Shown here piece after piece: positions 12,401 to 24,400 of a DNA stretch of 64,000 bases. The position numbers were made by a program, and so were the translations under genes. The notes beneath the pieces are model-generated. The model was not told the DNA's origin. It ran no database searches and saw only the letters and a list, made by a program, of their open reading frames with translations. Position 1 is the stretch's first letter; every line of letters begins with the position of its first letter. Source of the DNA: Diprion similis (Eukaryota > Arthropoda > Insecta > Hymenoptera > Diprionidae); the NCBI RefSeq assembly GCF_021155765.1, contig NC_060110.1, positions 10,539,501 to 10,603,500 on the forward strand. Reading direction: 5' to 3'.

Positions 12401-15400
12401 ATCGACGATATTTTCAAAAGAATACATACAGAAAACGCGTAGGAATTATTTTGAACACGTATTAGATACGATTGATGATACGTAAGATTGGTGAAAGGAT
12501 AAGCTTCTGCATTGATATATGTTCGTTTTAAGGAGTGGATAAGCCGGACAATTTCGTGGACTGGTCAGGTGTCGAGAGTCGTTCTACTTCGATTGCTTCC
12601 ATTGAATTTTAATATTTCGAACGCGGATATAATACGTGAGTGTAATTTCCGATATATTCCGAGTATAAACGAGTCGACGGAATTATTGCGAGGATCAAAT
12701 ACAAATCTGAACGTTTTAAATCAGTCATAAATTCTCCGGTTTAATTATAAAACGAAAGATTCGTGTCCCGGTTTATATGCGATATTTTTCCGTGCACTGC
12801 ACAAATATAATAACACGCTTTCAGTATTATACCTTATAATATTGATATACAACGTTTTTCCGGACCGAAGGATTCAATAAATGTGTAAGAAGCTCGTAAA
12901 AAAGTAGTAAAGAAGCTTGCTTGCATACTGATATTTCATCTTCGTCCTTTTTCTCTCCTTTATTCCATTTTGTTCATTCCTATATTCTACCTTTTTCTTT
13001 TTCCTTTTTTTTCTTGTTTCGACGAGGACCCCGCCAAGATTCGGCGGATATGTGAATGCCTATACCTAAAGCGCGTGTTTGCCTCAAAAGCCTGATTCGT
13101 TTGTAACTTTGTTCACGTTTTCGTCGCGTTCTCAACTTTTATTTCTTATTCATCCCTTGCGACAATTGCGAAAGAAAGAATCGTCACCCCCCCCCCCCCC
13201 CCCAATTGCCTCCTTTTAAATCGCAATCCAACACTTGGGACCAGGATTCTTTGCCACCTACGTACGGCTCATGTCAACTTATGGGACCTCTACATACTCT
13301 TGAAATTTAATATCTCGTACCGGAAACGAAGAATGTGTAACGAGACGATACTTGCAGCGACACATGAGATCTGCCGTTTTCTATATGCTTATAGAAACTC
13401 AATCCAACTTGCACTTGAAGGATGTGATGAAGAAGGGATTCCACGACGGAATTCTTTAGTGTCTTATTTGTGGTTAAAAGCTCGGAAAGTATTTCATAAA
13501 TTCTTACGGTTTCACGCAAAATCCTATAGCCGCTGATTTCACGTTCGGGTAAAAATATACCAACAACCAAAACATGGCATTATTAAAATTCTGCTATGTC
13601 TTTATTCGTTCCGACAATTCCATGTTAAGGCTCTGTATATATATATATATATACTTGATGCTTCTACGTATTCTTTACTTGTCTATATTTTGACATTCTA
13701 AATTTTTAATATTTCTCAAAATAAATTTTCTCGTCTATGTAAATTTGATATTGTGATCTACTAGTTTTCATGTTCCCATATTTTTACCCCTGTTTTATTT
13801 CGAAAATTTACACTTTCAATCAGAAGAGTGCTCTTTATGACATTCAACATTAGACGCGAGATGTTTTCGGAGAAATTTTCCACGCTATCGAATCGCTATT
13901 GCCCTTATCTTAAAGGGTGATTTTTGGCAAATATATCGGAAAGGGCGATAAGCTGTAACCCTCACGAGACGATTTAAGAGGGGAAAGCGGAAGTCCGATA
14001 ATAAACGGCTTTGCTGGTGCCGGAAAAAACGAATCGAACCCTTCGTATGTGTATAATCTTGACAATAACATATTTATGCAATGTATTAAACATGTTTTCC
14101 ATTTCATGTGGCGTCAAAGTCAGGTGCAGAGATATCGTGAGCTAAAAATGCATAAGATCGTGTATATTTATTGCATTGAAGATGAAAATTACATTTCATG
14201 AGAAAATGTAAGTTGTACCTTGTTGAAATTTTTTATAATTGTTTCAATTTCCCGATTTTAGATGAGAAAGCCACGATCACGCATATTCTCCGACTTGGAC
14301 AAGCCGCAAAATTTTCATGAGCGTATTTGACCACGATTTTCACGTTATATTACAGGATTTTTACCCATTATAATATGATATAAAAAGATATTCTCAGCGT
14401 AGTTATACTCTAAAAATTTTGACGTTATGTATTTCCCTTAGAATGGTACGATAAAATTGTTTCTATTTTTCAGACAAGTTCTTTGTCGAATTTCTGGAAA
14501 AGACATGAAGGGATAAAAATTTATTGATAATAAAAATTGCTTCCCCTGTTATTCTGTGTAAAATACTAGTAAGAATAATGTTCGAAATTCCAATTTAAAA
14601 AGTCATTTCAGTTTCTTCACGCAAATTGCGCGTTTCGCCGTCATCTCGGTAAAATTTCAATCTCGAAGAATTACCAACGAGCCCTACGCATTTAGTGTAA
14701 GATGAGAAAGTGGATAAGAGAGCGGAGATGAACCAACCCTTTGTACAAAATTGTAAGGATCCCGGAGTTAAGTCTATCTTGACATGTCTATATCACGACT
14801 TTTCCCCCTGTTATAACTATCGCCGATTCCAACTAAGGATGGCCGTAATTAGAGCGTTCGAAAAAGCCGGTGAAACCTTATCGCTTTAGCTGAGCGGGTT
14901 CCGACAATTTCCCGTATTTCGCATCGCTCGCTATATGGCAGACGATCTTCCCGAGCACAAAGCCCGCCAACTATTCTCTCTGGCGTTCGGTCGATTGCGA
15001 CGACAAATTGTGACGTTGAAAATAACGTGGACTAAAAATTTTTCCTGCGTATTATTGATGGCTAAAAATGAGCATAAACGTAAAGAAATTCTTCGAGGCC
15101 AATAGTTACATGCACAAATGTTCAAAAATAGAAACACGATAATTAAATTTCGTGTGTTTAATGTGCAGAAAGTTGTATGCTCGTGCTTCTCGCTAAACGA
15201 TACTTGCCATGTTAATTTCGTCGCTTTTTCGCTCAAAGCTAACCTAGAGGCACCAAACCACGTTAAGCTTCAACCGCCGGTGGATATTAAACGTATATAC
15301 GCAAGAAATCGAGGCACACTTTGTAAACGTCATCCGCAGAGTTTGTGCATGCAACGCGTCTGCACGCCTGTTATACATGTATTTACCTTACACGGAGATG

Positions 15401-18400
15401 AGATTGAGGGACGTTAGATTACGGGCAAGTATATATATAAGTGAATCTCCCGAACGTGGTTGCGAAATTGTGAATTTGTGAAAGCTTTTCGTAACTTTGA
15501 ATTCTCCAATGCACTTCAGGCCGGCACATACGAGTAAAACGGAAATGGGGAATCTACGAACCTGCAGGGAAGCCAACGCGTTTCGAAAAGCTGAAACTCT
15601 CGAGCACTCTCCCATAACAACCCTCAAGATGAATCCGTTCGAAGCTCAAAGTCTTGGACCCGATAGCAGATGGAGATTCATTCTATAATCCATCGAGGGA
15701 GAGAAAATGCGTTGATTGAGTCAAATCTGACTTTAAAGAGCTTCAAAAAGTCTGCGAATCATCGTCAAAGCCATTCAACTACAACGGTCCTCTCTACCGT
15801 TGACGTGCGACTGTGCGCAGATGAAGCATTTATCACATTTGCAGCCAAGCGGAAATTAAACGACCAATAAACCGTAAAATTTTGCAGATCAAACTTGCCG
15901 CTCGATTCGTGACGCGAAACCAACAAGCGTTAATTGCCACGCTAAATTCCGGCTATAAAAGCTCGTAAAAAGTACTAAAGATTAAACTCAACCGAGAAAT
16001 CGGCACGTGATGTATAATTCACGCACAATAGGTGTAATCACACGTATGTACATTGCATTTACAATGTATTCAGATTCGCTCCATTGATGCAATTACAAAC
16101 TGATGACGCAGGCGTAGAAGTTGGCGTTTTCAGTTAACGCCAGGCGAAGCAAATGTTATATTATTGTAATACTCAATGAAGCTTCTGCCAGGGCTATAAA
16201 AAATTTATCTTCGATTTGCAGAGAATCAGAGACGCGTGATTAGTCACCAGAAATTGATTCAATGTTCTGAGAGATTCCAACGTTACAAGTATAACGGATG
16301 GCTAAGTCACGTCAGGTTTAAACTTCAGATAACGAGCAGGTTTCTTCCACCGAGTAAAATACAAGAACGCGAACTGGACACATTAGAGACAGTGAAATCA
16401 CTTTGCAGTTTGTTTCGTGGATCTTTGTTCAATTCCGAAAGCTCGGAGCTTGCAGGTCTTTTGATTGGATCCGGATGAAACTTTGGCGGTGAATTGGCAT
16501 CGAAAGTTCCCGCAGCATTCTTTTCACCTTTGTTAAATTGCAAGTTGGAAGTTGTGCTTCAGCGTTGACTTGACTCAACAACTTTGGATATATGTGACGA
16601 TTATTTCGTTACCATCCAAACAGGAAGTCAGACTTTAATTTACAATTCTAGAATACACGCGCTCTTGTTATTCGCGATTTCTACTCACGTGAGCCGGGCT
16701 GCCACGTTACACAGGAGAAATGATTTAAACCTCATGATCAAAGCAAACGTTAAACAAACGTTGAGATAATTGGTGAACCAATTTAGAGGATATATTCGAA
16801 CTATTCTTAACGAAACGCGGCGGCAATGCGCGACTGCTGGAGATGAAACGAAGCCAGTAATTAGTACGCAGTAATGTGAAATTAATGCGAACCCTCGTCA
16901 TTATCGGAAATATTATTTCACTTACCACCGTCCCTTGATTCTCGAAACCCATTATAGTCGGCTAAAAGTTCCAAAATGCCCATCAGTTTGTCAGAAGCAA
17001 TGAAAGCTCCTTGTTCCAAGATCTGAAAATGATGTGTTTGAATTATCAAAGTGAACTGAGATAAAACGACATTTGAAACAATCGAAGATTGAATCGATGA
17101 AGCCTGCGTTAAATCTCACGCTTTCTATGAGATTTTCATTACTTGTAAGTTTGATATCCATCACCAAACCTCGATTTGCAAAGAATATCGTTTCGATGAT
17201 TTTTCCCCCTCAAGCGAAAGCTTCCTAAGTGTAGGTACACTGTACACGACACACGTACATTAAACATTCCATTGTACGCGTATCGCGCACGATAGTGCAG
17301 CTTTCACAAAGCACCTCTAAAGCAGTGACTGTTGGAAGGCTTTTGTTCATTCTTTGCTGTTATTGCTTAAGGGTGTCCAGGAAGGCACGTAATTTATATC
17401 GTGCTTCCCCTCGTACGACGTAAAAGCGACGACAAAGGGTACGGGGCAGAAGCGGTCTGGCCACTGGTGTTATACCTACAGGTTCTGGGTCACATGCACG
17501 CGCCCTTTGTCTGCATTTCAATATTCGCTTCATGGTGCAAACAGCCTCGTCCGATCCCCTACAACCCAGTCATTATATCAGGGATAAGATTGTTTCTTGA
17601 CTCACTCTACATAATAACGACGTATATGGTAGATAACAATCTTTACACCCATACGAGACCTTCAAATCATAACTATTCAAAGTACCTACACATAATATAT
17701 TTGAATACGTTATTTTACACGGTCGAAAACTTGAATACTACAGTTTGATCAATTCTGACCGACGTTTTTCAACGATTACTTCGCCGACTGTATTGATGTT
17801 GCAAAAAAGCTACCACAAACGGATGCCCGGGTCTGATAGGGAAACGATTGCGCCGAATGTGAGGGCAGTGAAAAAAGGAATCGTACTAGTCATGGACAGA
17901 AATATGACATGCGTATAGCAGAGGTTGAGTACACGTTATAACCCGCAAAACGCAGGATTCGAAGCTTCTTGCCTCGGGGTTTATATTAATACTTGACACA
18001 AGTGACGGGACGGTGCTGCTTTAGTGCACAAGAAGATCGAACCAGTCCTCGTTACTCGAGGCAAAAACGAGGATAACGGTTGCCGCAATCCCATACCAAA
18101 ACCTTACCCGCAGATAACAGACGTCTCTGTAGACTTTTTGGTTCCCATCTGTCCGGAGATTTCGATCCTGCGTCTGATACGCAACGTGAAATTGTCTGGA
18201 TACCCGCCCAATGATGACGCAATAACGATTTTTTGCGTTTGACGACGCGGCATAAAAATACCTCCTCAAATTCTAGGATTTCACTTTTTTTTCAGTACTT
18301 AATGGCAGACGCAGCGAGTGACAGTCAGTTATCGTTACGTCTACCTCGGTGCATTTATTTTCTTTCCTTTTATTGTTGTACCATATATGTATGGCATAAT

Positions 18401-21400
18401 GCGAAAACGAGTGAAAGAAAAAAAGGATAAAATATGATTAATTTTTTTTCTGGCTGTTTACCATGAAAAATAGCGTTATTGCGCAAGGTCGAAAATTGCG
18501 TAACGATCGGTTTACACGTGGACACACTTCAGCTTCAGATGATTAGGCTCCTGAATTCTGTCCGAAACAGTCTCGCTACAACGAGTCGACTTCTTATCCA
18601 ACAAAGTGTAATAGCAGCTGAAAAGGCTGCTTGATCGGACGCTCAAAAGGTTTGGCTTTTCGAGGCAACTAGCGGGTAGACTGAACACTCGAATGAAGTG
18701 GATGCCGTTAATCATTAGAGGCAAAAACGAAAAAGTACCACATGAAGAAGTCGACCACGTCTCTGCGGTTTAGCCGGGTCTTTTCTTCTTCTCCTGAATA
18801 CACATGTTATTATATTCTATATTTCTACTGCTCGAGGGCTGCTGTTTTTGCTGCCTTCCGAGTAATTTCGTGATAACATCGTACCGATCACTCGTATCAA
18901 AGTATGTAAATTCACGCCTGACGCTTTCAGCCCTTCAAACATGTCAACTTTGTCAAAAACTGTTTTTCCTCGTTTTTTTTTTTTTGGTTCTACAGATTAA
19001 AATCTGGTCAGATAAGCTTGCAGGCAGTTGAGATCCTGTACATGTCATCTCGGGTCGTTAACCACGATATCCAACACCGGAAAAATGAACGAGATTCGCG
19101 AGCGAGAATTTGTACAAGTCGGGATTGGCTACTTTCGAAAGAAACATTCCGCAACCCCCAACTAACTTCCGCGCACTTTCGGAATTTAATTATCTCCATT
19201 AAACGCCAAATACTTTGTCATCTGCCGTCGAGAGATAATTGTCATGTTATCTAGTTCATAGTACTCGAATAATAAAAGATAATTAGCAGTTTGTAATAAG
19301 AGAATAATCTGGTAATCGTAATCGTCAAATTAAGAGGTATTCGACACAACATCTAAGTCCACTGTGCTTTTACCGTCGTTGAAGTGCCACTTCCTTTTAA
19401 ACGGTGAATTTTTTCGTTGATTAGTCTCTCTTGATAATCTGTGGACTAAAATTGTATTTCTTTTCAAATCTTTTTCTCCCTGTCTGACGCTTTGGTATTG
19501 CAATAGGAATCCCTCACCGAGGAATATTCACCATTTCAACGTACCAAGTACGATGGATTTTATCATTAAGATAAAAATGATATAAAAATGATATAAAAAT
19601 GAAAACAATGGCACGGATCTCTGAGGCAAAGAAAATATTTTCCAAAGTTAAATAATTTCATCGAAGAGCCCATCGACCATTAATGTTATGAAAATTGATG
19701 TAAAGTTATGATCGTATCAAAATCAATATCGCGCTTTACAATACGGGAAGCTTTTATCGGGGAAATTCTGCGAACGGATCAAACACGACCACCCCTTGTG
19801 TACATTACATCGTTGATTCAAAAGACCTTTCAGGCTTGAAATTACCCTTTAGTAAGTCGGCAGGTCCTCGAATTTCGGAGAAGAGAATAGCGGTAAAAAT
19901 TTCAAGTGACTCAATTAGTCAGCGAGTTCATTCATTTCCCAAGAATATTGATTAGCCAAAAATAAATATTTTTTATTAATTTTATTACAAAATCGTCATA
20001 CATCGAATACGTAAAAAATATTCTTCTGGATAAAATGAAGCGTCGCGGAGCAACATCAAACAAATCCACTAGATTTTTAACCATTTTTAAACAATATGAA
20101 ACGAAGCATCGATATCCGAACTCCACATATTTTTCTCAATCTCCGTAGCTTAATATAATAACAAATTGATAAATACTCATTGTACGAGAATCTCGTGATA
20201 AAATTGATAAAAAGTATGGTGATGAAATCTTTTTTCATCCAGCAAATACGACGTACCGAGCGATTTGTTTTCGTAGATGAAAATTGTTTTATGGCACGAG
20301 TTGGAGTCGGTTAGTGAAAGTTCCAACACATTGATTTACGAACCTGATCTAAGATGTTATATTAATTTTTCCACCCGGTTGCGCTTCGACGCTATGCGTG
20401 CAGGAAGCCCGAGGTGACAGCACATAAACGAATCTTTGAGCGGTGAAAGCGAGGCACCTGCCAAAATTTAAATTGAAATTTATATGAATCGTTTACTCGG
20501 GTTGGTGGTAAGAAATCTTTCAGACGTTGCCCGGAGGCGTATCTAACGAGCCACTACATAAATTTTGACAAAATTCATCATGTTGACGAGGCTGAATGAT
20601 GCTCGCAGGCTTCAACGTCTCGGCACTGGCGATCAAATTGCGTCTTTGTATTAAAAAAAAAAGATACATGCTCACACAAGTAGACACAAAATAATTAGTT
20701 CGTATGTCATGTATTTTTCTCTTTCATCCTCAAACATAATTTCGGATGTTACGAGAAATTGAATTTCACTGATTTCATAATAAATTAGATATAGTTTAGC
20801 ATTAGTAACGTCATACTGTTGTAGTTTTAAACCTGCTATATTTTCGTCAATTTTTGATTAATCGAAAAAAGAAAAAACAGTAGGTATTTGATTATATTAT
20901 TATTACTTTTTGGTTTTTCTGTTCAACACGTATACGAAATTGCTTCACGCAAAGACCTAATGAATCTTTCAGCTCGAACAATATTTCGGCGGCTGATAAA
21001 TTCTCTCCAGCTTCTGACCTCCGTTCGCCTGACGTAAAAATACAAAATAGCGCTAAATCTGCACATCTTCACCGTAATGCTCGCATCCGTTCAATTCGTC
21101 TATCCGTAATGGATCTATTCCTGTCTAAATAAAAATTCCCGCACTGTTTCAGGTGGTCAAAATGATGATCGTGGTCGTGATGATATTCGCCGTCTGCTGG
21201 CTGCCCTTCCACGTTTATTTCATAGTGACTTCCTATTTACCGGACATCACAAACGAGCCCTACATTCAGGAGGTCTTCCTAGCGATCTACTGGCTAGCCA
21301 TGTCGAACAGCATGTACAACCCCATTATATATTGCTGGATGAATTCGCGGTGCGTATAATATATATATTAGGGTGGTCCTTATTTGAGAGCCAGACAAAT

Positions 21401-24400
21401 TTTCATTGCCCCCCCCCCCCCCCCCCTTCGCCGCAGATCTGGTCCAACTCATTCATAAAAGCCTGTGTCAAGTTTCAAGCCGCTGCGGCAACTGGAACAC
21501 GTGCCTCAAAGCTCCGAAAGTCTTACTTGTTAGATGGAAAATACATCTAGTTTTTATAACCACTTACTTTGTTTTTTCAAAGTTTTTTCCTGTCATTATA
21601 AGCAACAACTCTGCCAAGTTTCAAAACGTTCCTTTAATTTGTACCAAAGTATATAAAAAAAAACGAAGTAACTGGTTATAAACACTACATGTATTTTCCA
21701 TTAAAAACTTTCAGAGCCTTGAGGCACGTGTACCAGTGGATGTAGTGTAATACAACTGACATTTAACAGGCTCAGACTTTTTAATATAATTAAGTATCTA
21801 CATTATAAAACAAACTGACATTATTAACAAATTTAATGATTTTTTCTAACTCTAAGAAAAAATTCGATTCTAACGATTACAAAAAGTGTCTCAATAATTT
21901 GATATATCGTTAGGTATGCGTCAATGTTTGAAAAATCGTGTAACGTTAAAATACCATATCGTACTCTTATTAAATAACAATACAGAGGAAACGTCAATTT
22001 CACGTTCGAAAATGTCTCCAAACAAAGGCGGTCTCTATTATGATATAACGTTATAAAACTCCGATGAAACGTCTTCCAAATCTTCGATAAAATGAAAGGT
22101 ATTATTTTGATACAAGAGTGATGGAGAACGAAACGTGAAACAATTTTAAGACGGTGAACGCGCCGAATATATATAATATCGTAATTAATCGAGAATATTT
22201 GCTATATTTTAACGAACTATCGAGTGAAGTTTAAATCTTTTCAATTTATTGTGGGTCGTCTACCTCCGCAGCTTCTTCTCTAGGGTTACCCAAAACCCAA
22301 CGGGCTTAGCGAACCGATAAAATGTAAGCCCTCCCCAATATTAGGCTCCATTGATTTCCCGAGTCACATTTACGACAAAATTTAAAGAGGTTAAGAGAGC
22401 GTTCAGTTTTACTGCCCAACAGATTGAAAGAAGTACTTTATTTCCAATATATAGAGTAGGTACCGTAATATCTGGAAAAAAAAAATTCCTTTCCTACGCA
22501 CAAAGTTATATGTCAAGCTTCGCGGCTTAATTTAGACCGCCTACAATGGCCGCTGTTATGGTTTTTGATTTCATTGAGAAAAACACAATTGCCGTCAGTC
22601 AGCATCCTTCACTTTGACGGTTTTTAATCACCACTTTTTTCAAAAATTTTAGTACGTCTTCACATTTTGCAGAGACTTTTACACTCACGTTTATACTTAA
22701 AATCAGCCAACAATGCGTAGTAATTAGTGAAATGATCAGTGAACTATTCAAGTGATCGATTTGCTGTGGGAAAGATTTTTTTACCAATTCTTCATGTGTT
22801 CTAAAAGTTGAAGATCAGGTACTGCTTCTAATTTCTTTGGTACAATTTAGTTGGCTCTAACTCTTAATTGTACACAATGAAATTAATCATCGTCACAATT
22901 ATGAGATAAGTTAATCGTGCTCTTGATTTTTAGTTTTTTAATATTCTTGGATGTTCTTATCAGAGCGCACAAGCTTTTTTCCTCAGTAATTTGTGAACAA
23001 AAAATCTCAGCTCACGATGACACCAAGCATTAACGATTAATCAAGGTGTTACCAATCACCTAGTTTGCATAATTAAGAAGAAATTTTGGACACCTGCAAA
23101 ATGGAAGAATATTATTTTTTTATGCAAAATATCAAAATATTTTTGATAATGGTCAATTGTTCAATATTTTCTTGTAACTATTGCGGTAATCTGATATTGG
23201 CGCACCATGAATTAATGTTCGGACTTTATTAAACTGCAAAAATGCAATAGACTAAACAAACATATAAATATTGCAATAAACAAAAACTGTAGTATTTACA
23301 ACTACACTTACACCGAATCGGTACTTGTATCACATTTTCTGGCAATTCCAAAAGTACTTGAACCGTTATTATTACGACACCCATTCCACCAGAAAATTTT
23401 TTATTAGGTAACCGTAAAAAATGAAATTATTCAGGGAAAAAAGAAATAGCAACAAGCGGCTTTTTAGACTGGTCGCGAGTCAACCCTCGAACTTCCCATT
23501 CCCACACTACAGGTTCCAAGTTTATAGAGAAAAAAAAGAATAATATCCAATTCGAATTTTTAACTACAAATACAAAAAAAAAAAAATTGATCACATATGT
23601 ACATACGTACATTACACTCACAGAAGTCCGTCGAAAATGGTGGAAAATTATTATCCATACCCTGAAACATCGAGATCTATTGAAAACTAAACTTTTCATT
23701 TTCGGCATGACTATTGAAACTTCCTCTTTCCTCTGGAAACAGTGAAACGGGAAGTTGAAAAAACACAAATCGCATCCTCAGACTCTGAGATATATCTGCA
23801 TTCCAGATTTCGCCGAGGTTTCGCCCAGTTTTTCTCCTGGTGCCCGTGGGTGCGAATCGCCCCCGAGCCGACCTTGTCGCGATCTGAAGCAGTGACGTCA
23901 CGCTACAGCTGTACCGGAAGTCCGGATGGTAATGCAAGAATTTCACGGAACGGTACGTCTTCACCGTGCGTCTTCGTGCGAGAGACCTTACTCGACTTCG
24001 TCAAGTACTCGAAACGAATCCCGTCTCGATTTCAACATTGAATTCAACTTCGATGTCGCAAATGAAAACACGGCAGAAGAAGCCGCCCTTCGCCTTCGCA
24101 ACCCAATTCCCAATCAGTTCACAGTCATCTAGATTTCGTTTTTCTGTTCATCGATTTTGGATTTTCTTATTGTTTCACACAGGTTTGTAGCTATGCCGGT
24201 TTTACCACCGTCTTTTCCCTTATTTTTTGTTATCACCCCCTTGCCTGCTTCCACCTCACACGCTGTTAATTCTTTCCCACTGTCCAGTCGAATCCGTCAG
24301 CTCTGTGCTTTCTTCATATTCACCACGAATTAAATGAAAGCAAATCTAGGAAAATTCCTATTTGACCCTACGGGAAATAGTTCGGTGAAAAAAGTTTCGC

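Larger units (their letters stand above)
6560..21152. other. 14.6 kb TkR99D intron
   Basis: The intron lies between the ICL3 exon and the TM6-TM7 exon. It holds one copy of a diverged dispersed repeat (about 9481-9690), a 17-base C run (13187-13203), a TA repeat (about 13635-13653) and a short 11-bp tandem repeat around 19570-19602. It also holds a splice-consistent candidate gene fragment on the - strand at 16926-17161. A 153-codon open frame at 11783-12244 (- strand) shows no recognisable domain. The rest is AT-rich sequence in which I see nothing definite. Confidence 0.7.

Noticed and set aside
13187-13203. 17-base C run considered as a structural or regulatory site
   Set aside because: A simple homopolymer, possibly of uncertain length; no associated structure seen.
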